DNA of 64,000 nt. It comes from Mesorhizobium helmanticense (lineage in GTDB: Bacteria; Pseudomonadota; Alphaproteobacteria; Rhizobiales; Rhizobiaceae). The notes beneath the pieces are model-generated. The model did no database searches. It saw only the letters and a list, made by a program, of their open reading frames with translations, and had not been told where the DNA came from. How positions within the stretch are numbered: the first letter of the stretch is position 1; each line of letters starts with the position of its first letter. Positions 23,991-32,853 of the stretch are shown here, in pieces. The translations under genes were made by a program, and so were the position numbers. Where the stretch lies: contig NZ_PZJX01000047.1 of NCBI RefSeq assembly GCF_003034915.1, positions 62,001 to 126,000 on the forward strand. Direction: 5' to 3'.

Positions 23991-25295
23991 TCAAACCTGT
24001 TTCTCCAGAAAATCGTCCTCATAGGGGAAGCGCGACAGAAGTTCGGTGCCGGTCTCGGTGATCAGGATCTCGTCCTCCAGCTTGACACCTTCGCGGCCGC
24101 CCTTCTCACCGATATAGCTCTCGACGCTGACCACCATGCCGGGAACGATGATACCATCGCGGCCATAGGTCTCGTAGTCCATGGCATGGGCAATGAACGG
24201 CGTCTCGCCATGCATGCCGACACCATGCATGACGGAAGTATAGCGCTGGTCGACAAAACGATCGGGGATCTTCCAGGCCTTTTCGGCGATCTCGCGAAAC
24301 GCCATGCCAGGCCTGACGACCCCGATATTGTGCTGAACCTGGTCATGCGCCATGCGGTAGAGCGATTTCTGATAATCGGTCGGCTTGCCCGGCCCGCAAC
24401 GGAAGGTGCGCGAGAAGTCCGAATAATAGCCGTAGCAGCCGATCGTGTCGGTATCGAGCGCCAGAAGTTCGCCCGGCCTGATCTTGCGGCCGCTCGCCTC
24501 GTTGAACCAGGGATTGGTGCGCTGGCCGGAGGTGAGCAGCCGGGTTTCGATGAACTCGCCGCCCTGGCGGATCACCTCGCCATACATGATGGCGAACAGG
24601 TCGTTTTCGGACACGCCGGGCTTGATCGCCTCGCGCACTGCATAGACGGCGGCTTCCGCACCTGCCATCGACACTTGCAGGCATTTCACTTCCTCCGGCG
24701 TCTTGACGGCGCGCACCGCCAGGATTTCGCCCTGGCAATCCCTGACCTCGCAGCCGCGCTTTTCCAAGGCGAGGGCCTGCAAATGGCTGCAGCGGTCGAG
24801 CCCGAGCTTCATCGAACCGCCGCCGTGCTGCTTCAGGAGTTCGGTGATCTCATCGGCGAAGGGACCGGCGGTTTCGTCGTCGCGGCCCGATACGGAAGAC
24901 CAGACCAGCTTGGAGGGCCGCGCCTCGTCGATCGTGTCGAGCACCATGGATACATGGTAGCTCTGCGGATATTCGAACAGCACGATCGGCCCTTCAGTGG
25001 GGATGAAGAAGTAGCGCGTCGAGTTGCGCAGGAAATAGCCGAACATGTTCCGCGAGCCAGTGGCGTAGCGCTGGTTATAGGGGTCGAACAGGACGACACC
25101 GCCATAGCCGGCCTCGCGCATCCAGGCGCGCAGCCTGGCGAGCCGCCCCTTGCGCAGCGCGTCGGCGTCGATGAAGGACGGTTCGGTGTCGGACAGCCAC
25201 ATGCCGCCGGCGGGGTCGGCCGCAGCGGGGTGGCGCATACGGTCCTTGAAATCCACATCCTCGGTGCTGTCGGGGTCGAAAACGACGATGCTCAT
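23991..25295 (-). CDS. M24-family enzyme, creatinase/DddP-like
   Basis: A 434-residue 'pita-bread' M24 protein. The N-terminal creatinase-like domain includes YGGVVLFDPYNQRYATGS. The C-terminal domain has GGEFIETRLLTSGQRTNPWF, metal-ligand motifs in LALDTDTIGCYG and YSDFSRTF, MHGVGMHGETP with the His ligand, and late Glu ligands in SVESYIG and KLEDEILI. From memory the overall pattern is close to the DMSP lyase DddP, but the position of DddP's key Asp after the HGVG motif is Gly here, so DMSP cleavage is doubtful. Creatinase, ectoine hydrolase or Xaa-Pro peptidase activity are alternatives. The start at 25295 has a perfect AGGAGG ribosome site. First structural gene of the cluster. Confidence 0.85.
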   Translation of the reverse strand: MSIVVFDPDSTEDVDFKDRMRHPAAADPAGGMWLSDTEPSFIDADALRKGRLARLRAWMREAGYGGVVLFDPYNQRYATGSRNMFGYFLRNSTRYFFIPTEGPIVLFEYPQSYHVSMVLDTIDEARPSKLVWSSVSGRDDETAGPFADEITELLKQHGGGSMKLGLDRCSHLQALALEKRGCEVRDCQGEILAVRAVKTPEEVKCLQVSMAGAEAAVYAVREAIKPGVSENDLFAIMYGEVIRQGGEFIETRLLTSGQRTNPWFNEASGRKIRPGELLALDTDTIGCYGYYSDFSRTFRCGPGKPTDYQKSLYRMAHDQVQHNIGVVRPGMAFREIAEKAWKIPDRFVDQRYTSVMHGVGMHGETPFIAHAMDYETYGRDGIIVPGMVVSVESYIGEKGGREGVKLEDEILITETGTELLSRFPYEDDFLEKQV

Positions 25296-25388
25296 GGGCG
25301 CCTCCTGGAAAGGCAGACCATGGCGCAAACGACGTACCGGCATTGTGCGGAAAACCGCAAATGTCGTGCCGGATGCCGTAGACAGGTT

Positions 25389-25565
25389 GGCGGGACAGCA
25401 CCCCCCTCTGGCCTGCCGGCCATCTCCCCCTCAAGGGGGGAGATGGCAGCTTCGCACGCAGCGCTCACTCAGCAACCTTGGAGATTGGCGAAAGCTGAAG
25501 TGACGTCCAATCTCCCCCCTTGAGGGGGAGATGCCCGGCAGGGCAGAGGGGGGTGCTGTCCCGCC
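25389..25565. repeat. Long inverted repeat (about 55-base arms)
   Basis: The left arm 25389-25444 begins GGCGGGACAGCACCCCCCTC and the right arm 25511-25565 ends with its near-perfect inverse complement GGGGGGTGCTGTCCCGCC. Inside each arm sits a smaller palindrome CATCTCCCCC...GGGGGAGAT. It lies between the M24 gene and its probable regulator and could shield one from the other as a double hairpin. Confidence 0.8.
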
Positions 25566-25580
25566 GACGTCTCGCAAGAC

Positions 25581-26558
25581 CTAATGCCGCCGCATAACCT
25601 TCGGCGCATGCCCATGCTCCTCACGAAACGCCCGCGCAAAGCTCGACATCGAGGCAAAACCGCAGGCCAGCGCCACGTCGCGCACCATCAGCTTGGAGTG
25701 CGCCAGGAGATCGGCGGCGCGCTTCAGCCTGAGGCGGCGGTAGTAGCCGTTGGGCGAGATGCTGAGCTCAGCGCGGAAATTCCGCTCGAGCTTGTCGGAG
25801 GAGACGCCGAGCCTGGCGGCAAGGTCGGTCATGCCGAGCCGCTCCTCCACCGCATCCTCCATGATGGCGATGGCCGAGAGCACCAGCTCGTTCCGGACGC
25901 CGGTGCGCAAGCGCAGTGGCATCATCTTGCGGTCGACGCTCGAGCGAAGCGGGCTGTGCACGAACCATTCGGCGATGCCGGCGGCAAGCTCGGCGCCATA
26001 GTCCGACGCGACGATCTCCAGCATCATGTCGAGGCTGCCGACGCCGCCGGCCGAGGTGAAGCGCTTGCGGTCGATGACATAGAGATCGCGCCTGAGCTCG
26101 ATATTGGGAAAGGCCTCGGTGAAGGCGGCCTGGCTGGTCCAGTGCAAGGTGCAGGCATGGCCGTCGAGCAGACCGGCTCGGGCGAGAAAGAACGCGGCAT
26201 CGGCCACCGCGCCGATATGGGCGCCGCCGCGCAGGCTCCTGCGGATCCAGCTCACCGCGTCCTCGGCGACGAGATGATCGGCGTCGCCGCCCGAGCAGAC
26301 GACGATGCGGTCGACCTTCGGCGCAGCGCCGGCGAAGAAGCCGGGCTGGATGACGACGCCGTTCGAAGCCTCGACCGCGCCGCTGTCGGCGCCGACGATG
26401 ATCCAGCGATAGCAATTCTTCTTCGCCAGCACATTGGCGGCGCGCAACGGCTCAATGACCGAGCTGAACGCCATCATCGGAAAGCCGGGGAAGACGAGCA
26501 CGGCGAAGGTGAGGGGGGCTTCGTTTGCCGCAGGCTGGGTGCGTTGTCGGTTGTTCAT
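25581..26558 (-). CDS. GlxA-family AraC-type transcriptional regulator
   Basis: A 325-residue regulator with an N-terminal DJ-1/PfpI-like domain (LTFAVLVFPGFPMMAFSSVIEPLRAAN, split by a turn; RIVVCSGGDAD) and a C-terminal AraC helix-turn-helix domain from about 225 (GMTDLAARLGVSSDKLERNF, then MVRDVALACGFASMSSFARAFREEHG). Members control catabolism of quaternary amines, carnitine and similar nitrogen compounds. The start ATG at 26558 gives MNNRQRTQ; longer frames cross a palindromic repeat. It lies just upstream of, and in the same direction as, the M24/hydrolase/solute-binding cluster, which it likely activates. Confidence 0.88.
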   Translation of the reverse strand: MNNRQRTQPAANEAPLTFAVLVFPGFPMMAFSSVIEPLRAANVLAKKNCYRWIIVGADSGAVEASNGVVIQPGFFAGAAPKVDRIVVCSGGDADHLVAEDAVSWIRRSLRGGAHIGAVADAAFFLARAGLLDGHACTLHWTSQAAFTEAFPNIELRRDLYVIDRKRFTSAGGVGSLDMMLEIVASDYGAELAAGIAEWFVHSPLRSSVDRKMMPLRLRTGVRNELVLSAIAIMEDAVEERLGMTDLAARLGVSSDKLERNFRAELSISPNGYYRRLRLKRAADLLAHSKLMVRDVALACGFASMSSFARAFREEHGHAPKVMRRH

Positions 26559-26901
26559 AGCTTCCGGAACCAGGAGGATCGGCTCACTACAATTCAGGCA
26601 GATGCGGCTTGGGTCAACCGAGTGGTGGCGGATCCATGTCGGGAGGCGTCTGCGCTGCCCCCTCTCCGGCCGCTGCGCGGCCACCTCTCCCCCATTCCAT
26701 GGGGGCGAGGAAAACGCCAACCGCCGAGGTCGCGGCTTGAAAAGCTTGGGTTCCTCGCCCCCATAAAGTGGGGGAGAGGTGGCTCGGCGAAGCCGAGACG
26801 GAGAGGGGGAGCGCCATATGCGATAACCCTGCCCGCGCGGGGAGAAGTGCCCGGCAGGGCGATGAGGGGCGGCGCCAGCTTCGACAGCCAATTGGCGCCT
26901 T
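26559..26901. other. Intergenic stretch filled mostly by repeats
   Basis: No gene is seen. It holds the GlxA regulator's upstream region (26559-26657), the palindromic element at 26658-26809, and at about 26832-26872 a fragment (GGGGAGAAGTGCCCGGCAGG) resembling one arm of the repeat at 25389-25565. Confidence 0.5.
26658..26809. repeat. Palindromic repeat, CCCCCTCTCC family
   Basis: The left half, CCCCCTCTCCGGCCGC to GGGGGCGAGGAA, is answered by an inverse right half, TTCCTCGCCCCC to GGAGAGGGGG. Each half contains its own small palindrome (GGCCGCTGCGCGGCC and GGCTCGGCGAAGCCGAG). The architecture is like the RIME-type elements but the sequence is different. Confidence 0.75.
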
Positions 26902-28083
26902 CTAACCCCTCAGCGCCTGATCCAAATCCGCAATCAAATCATCACCATCCTCGATCCCCGCCGACAGGCGCACCAGCGAATCCGAAATCCCGATCTCCGC
27001 CCGCTTCCCGGCCGGGATCGACCCGTGCGTCATCAGCGCCGGGTGCTCGATCAGGCTTTCGACGCCGCCGAGGCTTTCGGCCAGGGTGAACAGCTGCGTG
27101 CGTTCGAGAAACTTTTTTGTGCCCGCCAAGTCGCGGTCGAGGTCGACGGAGATCATGCCGCCGAAGGCGTGCATCTGCTGGACGGCGATGGCGTGCTGCG
27201 GGTGGCTGGCGAGACCGGGATAGATGACGCGGCGCACATCCTTGCGGGTCTCCAGCCACTGCGCGATCTTCAGGCCGTTCGTGGAATGGCGCTCCATCCT
27301 GAGCGCCAGCGTCTTGATGCCGCGCAGCGCCAGAAAGCTGTCGAACGGGCCTGATATGGCGCCGACGGCGTTCTGCAGGAATTTCAACCGGTCGGCCAGA
27401 TCCTTGTTGTCGCCGACCACGGCGACGCCGCCGACCATGTCGGAATGGCCGTTGAGGTATTTGGTCGTCGAGTGGACGACAATGTCGATGCCGAGCTCCA
27501 GCGGCCGTTGCAGATAGGGACTGCAAAAGGTATTGTCGGCGACCGAGACAAGGTTTTTGCGCTTGGCCAGCGCGGCGACACCTTCGAGGTCGACGATGCG
27601 CAGCAGCGGGTTGGTCGGCGTCTCGACCCAGAGCAGTTTCGTCTCCGGGCGGATCGCCGCCTCGACCGCGGCAAGGTCGGTGAAGTCGACGAAGCTGACC
27701 TGCAAATTGGCGGAGCGCTTGCGCACCCGCTCCATCAGGCGGAAGGAGCCGCCATAGATATCGTCGGTGGCGACGACATGGGCGCCGGAATCGAACAGTT
27801 CGAGCACCGTGGCGATCGCCGCCAGCCCGGAAGCGAAGGCGAAGGCGGCGGTGCCGCTTTCGAGATCGGCCACCGCGCGCTCGAAGGCGAAACGGGTCGG
27901 GTTCTGGCTGCGGGCATATTCAAAACCCTTGTGCACGCCGGGCGACTGCTGGCCATAGGTCGAGGTGGCGTAGATCGGCACCATCACCGCGCCGGTCAGC
28001 GGGTCGTGGGTCTGGCCGCCATGGATGGTGCGCGTCGAAAAGGCCAGGCGGTTCTTGCCCGATACGGTTGCTTTGATGGTCAT
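26902..28083 (-). CDS. Cystathionine gamma-lyase/synthase-type PLP enzyme
   Basis: A 393-residue Cys/Met-metabolism PLP enzyme. The PLP lysine is Lys208 in VVHSTTKYLNGHSD, the cofactor Tyr/Arg in YARSQNPTR (near 57-64) and the substrate-binding SLGGVESLIEHPA near the C-terminus are all visible. Its start overlaps the end of the upstream cystathionine beta-synthase gene by 4 bases. That pairing argues for the reverse transsulfuration direction (homocysteine to cystathionine to cysteine), so gamma-lyase is favoured over gamma-synthase, although the two cannot be separated by sequence alone. Confidence 0.88.
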   Translation of the reverse strand: MTIKATVSGKNRLAFSTRTIHGGQTHDPLTGAVMVPIYATSTYGQQSPGVHKGFEYARSQNPTRFAFERAVADLESGTAAFAFASGLAAIATVLELFDSGAHVVATDDIYGGSFRLMERVRKRSANLQVSFVDFTDLAAVEAAIRPETKLLWVETPTNPLLRIVDLEGVAALAKRKNLVSVADNTFCSPYLQRPLELGIDIVVHSTTKYLNGHSDMVGGVAVVGDNKDLADRLKFLQNAVGAISGPFDSFLALRGIKTLALRMERHSTNGLKIAQWLETRKDVRRVIYPGLASHPQHAIAVQQMHAFGGMISVDLDRDLAGTKKFLERTQLFTLAESLGGVESLIEHPALMTHGSIPAGKRAEIGISDSLVRLSAGIEDGDDLIADLDQALRG

Positions 28084-29504
28084 CGAGCGCGCCTCAAATG
28101 GTTGATCAGGTCGATGCGGGTTATCAGGCCGACGAATTCGTCGCCGTCGAAGATGATGGCGACCTCGTTGCGGTCGAAGACCGGCAGCAGCGCGTCCAGC
28201 GTCTGGCTGGCCTGCAGTGTGTGCAGATTGGAGGTCATGGCGGTGCGGACCGGGGCCTTGAAGCGGTCCCAGCGGCTGTCATAGGGGCCGTCGACATGGG
28301 CGAGGATATCGCTTTCGTCGACGATGCCGACCAGCTTGCCCTCGTCCAGCACCGGCAGTTGCGAAACGTCGGAGCGGCGCATGCGGCCATAGGCGTTGAG
28401 CAGGCTTTCTTCCGGACCGACAAACACCGTGTCGCCGGTGCGGTGCGAGCGCATCACCAGGTCGCGCAGATCGCCATGCTGCTCCTGCTCGGCCAGGCCC
28501 TGCTCGGCCAGCCAGAAATCGTCGAACACTTTCGACAGATATTTGTTGCCGCTGTCGCAGACGAAGGTGACGACGCGCTTGGGCGTCGTCTGCTCGCGGC
28601 AATAGCGCAATGCGGCCGAAAGCAGCGTGCCCGAGGACGAGCCGGCGAGGATGCCTTCCTTCGACAGCAGGTCGCGCACCGCCAGCATGCTCTGCTTGTC
28701 GGTGATGGAGTAGGCCTTTTTCACCAGCGACAGATCGGCATTGGGCGGGACGAAATCCTCGCCGATGCCTTCCACGGTCCAGCTGCCGGCCTCTTCCATC
28801 TTGCCGGTCTTGATCAGCGGCGCCAGCACCGAGCCGACCGGATCGGCCAGCACCATTTCGGTCTTCGGCGACACCTTGGCGAAGTAGCGGCCAAGCCCGG
28901 TCAGCGTGCCGCCGGAGCCGACGCCGACGACCACCGCGTCGACATCGCCTTCGAGTTGTTGAAATATCTCGGGACCAGTGGTGGTTTCGTGGGCCAGCGG
29001 ATTGGCGGGGTTGGCGAACTGGTTGGCGTAGAAGGCGCCGGGCAGTTCGGCGGCGATCTTTTCGGCCATGTCCTGATAATATTCGGCATGGCCCTTGCCG
29101 ACATCGGAGCGTGTCATCCGCACTTCGGCGCCGAGCGCGCGCAGATGCTGGATCTTTTCACGCGACATCTTGTCGGGCACGACCAGGATGATGCGGTAGC
29201 CCTTGGGAATGCCGACCTGGGCCAGCCCAAGGCCGGTATTGCCGGCCGTCGCCTCGACGATGGTGCCGCCGCGCTTGAGCTTGCCCTGTTTTTCGGCGGC
29301 GGCGATCATCGACACCGCGATGCGGTCCTTGATCGAGCCGCCGGGATTCTGGCTTTCGAGCTTGATGAACAGCCGGCACTTGCCGGTGTCGAATCTGGTC
29401 AGCTCGACGACCGGCGTCTGGCCGATCAGGTCGAGGACCGAGGCGTAGGGCGGCCGCAGGCGCTGCAGGCCAGCGTCGGGTGCGGCGGTCTTGTGCTCGC
29501 TCAT
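28080..29504 (-). CDS. Cystathionine beta-synthase with C-terminal CBS domains
   Basis: A 474-residue enzyme joining homocysteine and serine. The N-terminal fold-type II catalytic domain has the PLP lysine Lys59 in NPGGSIKDRIA and the loop EATAGNTGLGLA; GVGSGGTLTGLGRYF follows. Two CBS motifs occupy about 345-470 (DTVFVGPEESLLNAYGRMRR, LPVLDEGKLVGIVDESDIL split, and AIIFDGDEFVGLITRIDLINHL split), as in the full-length eukaryote-like form; they usually bind S-adenosylmethionine or nucleotides. The stop overlaps the next gene's start, so the two form a transsulfuration operon. Confidence 0.92.
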   Translation of the reverse strand: MSEHKTAAPDAGLQRLRPPYASVLDLIGQTPVVELTRFDTGKCRLFIKLESQNPGGSIKDRIAVSMIAAAEKQGKLKRGGTIVEATAGNTGLGLAQVGIPKGYRIILVVPDKMSREKIQHLRALGAEVRMTRSDVGKGHAEYYQDMAEKIAAELPGAFYANQFANPANPLAHETTTGPEIFQQLEGDVDAVVVGVGSGGTLTGLGRYFAKVSPKTEMVLADPVGSVLAPLIKTGKMEEAGSWTVEGIGEDFVPPNADLSLVKKAYSITDKQSMLAVRDLLSKEGILAGSSSGTLLSAALRYCREQTTPKRVVTFVCDSGNKYLSKVFDDFWLAEQGLAEQEQHGDLRDLVMRSHRTGDTVFVGPEESLLNAYGRMRRSDVSQLPVLDEGKLVGIVDESDILAHVDGPYDSRWDRFKAPVRTAMTSNLHTLQASQTLDALLPVFDRNEVAIIFDGDEFVGLITRIDLINHLRRAR

Positions 29505-29693
29505 ATCAGATGCTCCGTGGTAACAGGCGAGCGACCGCCTCCGGCGAGGTGGTCAGCCTATCGTCTTTTCCAGCCGTTTGCAGTCCGAAAGAAGATAGAT
29601 CGTGCCAATCGCCCGGCGAGATGCGGAATGAAATTCCGGTTGTTGGTCACGGAGCGCGGGTCAGGTACCGACTTCCTGACCGGTTCACGGGCG

Positions 29694-29873
29694 TCAACGA
29701 TTCGCCCAGATCAGCCCCGCCAGGCCGACCAGCGCGGTGACGATACCGGCATAAAGCCATTGCGACTGGCCGGTCATGAAGCTGCCCTGGACCACGCCCA
29801 TGCCTTGCAGCGACCACACCACGCCGATGGCGATCACGAGCAGCGCCAGCAGGTTCTTGATCAATCTGGTCAT
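29694..29873 (-). CDS. Small two-helix membrane protein
   Basis: A 59-residue protein starting MTRLIKNLLALLVIAIGVVW with two hydrophobic helices (about 5-22 and 38-55) separated by a polar turn containing GSFMTGQSQW. The ATG at 29873 has an AAGGAG ribosome site at good spacing; a longer frame to 29924 has none. It resembles the small rhizobial membrane proteins of unknown role that are often annotated as hypothetical. It stands alone upstream of the transsulfuration operon's 5' side. Confidence 0.65.
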   Translation of the reverse strand: MTRLIKNLLALLVIAIGVVWSLQGMGVVQGSFMTGQSQWLYAGIVTALVGLAGLIWANR

Positions 29874-30184
29874 TATGAATCTCCTTGCCAAGTCGATCCT
29901 GGCTCTGCCGATCGCGTTCGCCATGACCGCGATGATATTCCTAAGGAAGCGATCCGAACGCGCTCGTCTACACTTATGTTCCGGCGCGCGATCTTGCTGA
30001 AGACATCTGCGATATCGATCCGGATATCAGCCAAGACTCGTGCTCCAATGACGGAAAAACTCTGACAGACTGTTTCGCAGCGACTCCAAACGTGTGCTCT
30101 TGCCACGGAACTGCCGGAGGTTTGCCGCATTTACTGCCTTATTCGCCACCTAACGGCGCGGTTCTGTCAACGGAGCCTTTCCAA
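29874..30184. other. Gene-free stretch between divergent small genes
   Basis: No gene is seen. The stretch should carry promoters for the membrane protein at 29694-29873 (minus) and the RlpA-like gene at 30185 (plus). No repeat or strong hairpin stands out. Confidence 0.5.
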
Positions 30185-30544
30185 ATGAAGAAGAACAACA
30201 AGACCGCGCTTGTCGCGGTGACGATAGCGGCTGGCCTGATGGTCGGCGCATCCACCTCCTCCGCCGCCGCCCAGTGCGGACGTGCCTCCTGGTACGCGCT
30301 GCATTCCAAGACCGCATCCGGCGAGCGCATGAATCCCTCGGCATTGACCGCGGCGCACCGCAGCCTGCCCTTCGGCACAAGGCTGAAGGTGACCAACCGC
30401 AACAATGGCCGCAGCGTCGTCGTGCGCATCAACGATCGCGGCCCGTTCATCAAGGGGCGTGTGCTCGACCTGTCGAAGGGCGCCGCCAGCCGGCTCGGCT
30501 TCATCGGCTCGGGTCACACGTCCGTGTGCATGGCACGCGTCTGA
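30185..30544 (+). CDS. RlpA-like double-psi beta-barrel protein
   Basis: A 119-residue exported protein with a Sec signal ([20 protein letters not shown], cut after SSAAA) and one RlpA-like domain: [55 protein letters not shown]. RlpA proteins are lytic transglycosylases for peptidoglycan strands lacking peptides, or structural wall-binding proteins. Catalytic Glu/Asp candidates are in the GERMN and NDRGPF motifs. There is no SPOR domain, so it is the short form. The ATG at 30185 is preferred over an upstream frame because it begins the signal peptide. Confidence 0.85.
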   Translation: MKKNNKTALVAVTIAAGLMVGASTSSAAAQCGRASWYALHSKTASGERMNPSALTAAHRSLPFGTRLKVTNRNNGRSVVVRINDRGPFIKGRVLDLSKGAASRLGFIGSGHTSVCMARV

Positions 30545-30794
30545 GCCTGCCTGGAAATTCTGCTCCGGCGGAGAAGCAGAGTCCCGCCGGACACCACTCC
30601 CTGTTTTCGCAGGCGCACATTGAGCCGGCTCTGGCTGCCGAGCGCTGATTCCCAAGGCCTTGGCAGAAAGAAGTGCATAGATCACGGCGCTTGACGTATT
30701 GCATTGCAGCAATTTGTTGCTAACCTCCCCGGCAGACATTTCAGGGTTCGGCGCTGCCCGTCGTCCTCTTGGTACTGCAGCCGCGGGGTTCCCG

Positions 30795-32072
30795 ATGTTC
30801 TACCAGCTCTATGAACTGAACCACGCCGCCCTGCAGCCGGCGCGCCTCTATGCCGATGCGGTGCGGCTGCTCTACACCAACCCGCTCAATCCGTTTTCGC
30901 ACACGCATTGGGGCCGTTCGGTCGCGGCGGCGGCCGAATTGTTCGAACGCACCACGCGCCGCTACTCCAAGCCGCGCTTCGGCCTGGCGAAGACGGTCGT
31001 CGACTGGAAGAATGTCGAGGTCAGCGAAAAGACCGTCTGGTCGCGGCCTTTCTGCAATCTGGTCCGTTTCGAGCGGGCCGTTCCGGCCGGCCGCAAGCCC
31101 GATCCGAAGCTGCTGATCGTGGCGCCGATGTCCGGCCACTACGCGACGCTTCTGCGCGGCACGGTCGAGGCGATGCTGCCCCATGCCGACGTGCATATCA
31201 CCGACTGGGTCGACGCCCGCATGGTGCCGCTCAGCGATGGCAGCTTCGACCTCGACGACTATATCGATTACATCGTCGACATGCTGCATGCGCTGGGGCC
31301 CGACACCCATGTCATGGCGGTGTGCCAGCCTTCCGTGCCGGTGCTGGCGGCGGTGGCGCTGATGGAGACGCGGGGCGACCCGTTCGTTCCCTCGACGATG
31401 ACGCTGATGGGCGGGCCGATCGATACCCGCCGCAACCCGACCGCGGTCAACCTTCTGGCCGAGGAAAAGGGCATCGACTGGTTCCGCGACAATGTCATCC
31501 TGCAGGCGCCCTGGCCGGTGCCGGGTTTCGGCCGCGAGGTCTATCCCGGCTTCCTGCAGCTCTCGGGCTTCATGAGCATGAATCTCGACCGCCACATCAT
31601 CGCCCACAAGGACTTCTTCATGCATCTGGTGAAGCATGATGGCGACAATGCCGAGAAGCACCGCGATTTCTACGACGAATATCTGGCGGTGATGGACCTG
31701 ACGGCGGAGTTCTACCTGCAGACCGTCGACACCGTGTTCGTCCGCCATGCCCTGCCCAAGGGCGAGATGATGCATCGCGGCGTGGCAATCGATCCGTCCA
31801 ACATCCGCAATGTCGCCCTGTTCACGGTCGAGGGCGAGAATGACGATATCTCCGGCCTCGGCCAGACGAAGGCCGCGCACGATCTGTGCGTCAACATCCC
31901 CGCCGACAGGCACGCCCACTACATGCAGCCGGCGGTCGGCCATTACGGCGTCTTCAACGGCTCGCGCTTCCGCTCCGAAATCGTGCCGCGCATCGTCGAC
32001 TTCATCACCAGCTATGGCCGCCAGACCCGCGTTGCGGTGAAACCGAGGCTGGTGCGCGCCGCCAAGCGCTAG
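30795..32072 (+). CDS. phaZ: Intracellular polyhydroxyalkanoate depolymerase
   Basis: A 425-residue enzyme mobilising stored PHB/PHA granules. It lacks a signal peptide. The usual lipase box is replaced by VCQPSVPVLAA with Cys177 as nucleophile, as in the Ralstonia-type intracellular depolymerases. The N-terminus MFYQLYELNHAALQPARLYAD and the segment MSGHYATLLRGTVE are family-typical. The ATG at 30795 matches the usual start; an in-frame extension to 30699 is probably leader. The 250 bases upstream include TTGACG at 30691 and a near-palindromic TTGCAGCAA, which might be a PHA-regulator site, but I cannot confirm that. Confidence 0.9.
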   Translation: MFYQLYELNHAALQPARLYADAVRLLYTNPLNPFSHTHWGRSVAAAAELFERTTRRYSKPRFGLAKTVVDWKNVEVSEKTVWSRPFCNLVRFERAVPAGRKPDPKLLIVAPMSGHYATLLRGTVEAMLPHADVHITDWVDARMVPLSDGSFDLDDYIDYIVDMLHALGPDTHVMAVCQPSVPVLAAVALMETRGDPFVPSTMTLMGGPIDTRRNPTAVNLLAEEKGIDWFRDNVILQAPWPVPGFGREVYPGFLQLSGFMSMNLDRHIIAHKDFFMHLVKHDGDNAEKHRDFYDEYLAVMDLTAEFYLQTVDTVFVRHALPKGEMMHRGVAIDPSNIRNVALFTVEGENDDISGLGQTKAAHDLCVNIPADRHAHYMQPAVGHYGVFNGSRFRSEIVPRIVDFITSYGRQTRVAVKPRLVRAAKR

Positions 32073-32191
32073 GGAAGGCGTGGTAGGCCGAAGGGGGTAG
32101 GCTGTTGCACAATAGCCGCTTTTTCGGCCCTGCCGGTAACCATGTCGAAATTCTCGCCGTTTGCATAATTGACACGGAGTGTAAATCGCCC

Positions 32192-32206
32192 TTAACGTTT
32201 CGTTAA
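32192..32206 (+). promoter_or_regulatory. CtrA-type box (TTAA-N7-TTAA)
   Basis: TTAACGTTTCGTTAA is an exact full CtrA recognition site (TTAA, 7 bases, TTAA) 23 bases before the next gene. TTGACA at 32170 is an upstream -35-like element. In alphaproteobacteria CtrA sites mark cell-cycle-controlled promoters. Confidence 0.6.
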
Positions 32207-32228
32207 CAACAAGGGACGAGCGGGGACA

Positions 32229-32846
32229 ATGATTTCCTCAAGGGTGGCGCGAAAGCTGTGCCGGTACGTCGTGGCCGGGCTGGCGATTTCGGGAGGTTGG
32301 GCGACGGCGGCTCTGGCAGCCAGTCCAATGGTGACGGGTGGCCCGACATCGCAACCGATCGGTCATTACGACTTCTGCAAGACCAGTCCGGGCGAGTGTT
32401 CGATCCGCCCGGCCGATCTCGATCCCGCCGCGATGACCAACTCGCTCTGGCGCAAGTTGATCGGCGTCAACGACAGGGTCAACGCCGCCGTCAAGCCGGA
32501 GAGCGACTACGACATCTATGGCAAGGACGAGGTCTGGGCCTATCCCGACAAGGGCGTCGGCGACTGTGAGGACTATGTCCTGGAAAAGCGCCGCGAGCTA
32601 AACCGCCTCGGCGTGTCGTTCTCCGACCTGCTGATAACCGTCGTGCGCAAGCCCGACGGCGAGGGCCACGCGGTGCTGACGGTGCGCACCACCAAGGGCG
32701 ACTACGTCCTCGACAATCTGTCCACCAAGGTTCTGTCCTGGGACCAGACCGGTTACCGCTTCCTCAAACGGCAGGCGATCGACAACACCGGCCGCTGGGT
32801 CTCGATCCGTGGTGGCCAGCAGGTTCTGGTCGGCGCGGTTCAGTAG
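32229..32846 (+). CDS. Bacterial transglutaminase-like cysteine peptidase (BTLCP)
   Basis: A 205-residue exported protein (signal near residues 1-31, ending ALAAS). The transglutaminase-like triad is visible: Cys113 in GVGDCEDYVLEKR, His147 in GEGHAVLTVRT and Asp162 in DYVLDNLS. The family (formerly DUF920) is frequent in rhizobia; some members, such as LapG, cleave adhesins, others are uncharacterised periplasmic peptidases. No LapD-like partner is in the window. A complete CtrA-type box immediately upstream suggests cell-cycle-timed expression. Confidence 0.88.
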   Translation: MISSRVARKLCRYVVAGLAISGGWATAALAASPMVTGGPTSQPIGHYDFCKTSPGECSIRPADLDPAAMTNSLWRKLIGVNDRVNAAVKPESDYDIYGKDEVWAYPDKGVGDCEDYVLEKRRELNRLGVSFSDLLITVVRKPDGEGHAVLTVRTTKGDYVLDNLSTKVLSWDQTGYRFLKRQAIDNTGRWVSIRGGQQVLVGAVQ

Positions 32847-32853
32847 CGCGCCT

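Noticed and set aside
28098-30065. 655-codon plus-strand frame opposite cystathionine beta-synthase
   Set aside because: Antisense shadow in GC-rich DNA; the minus strand encodes complete PLP and CBS domains.
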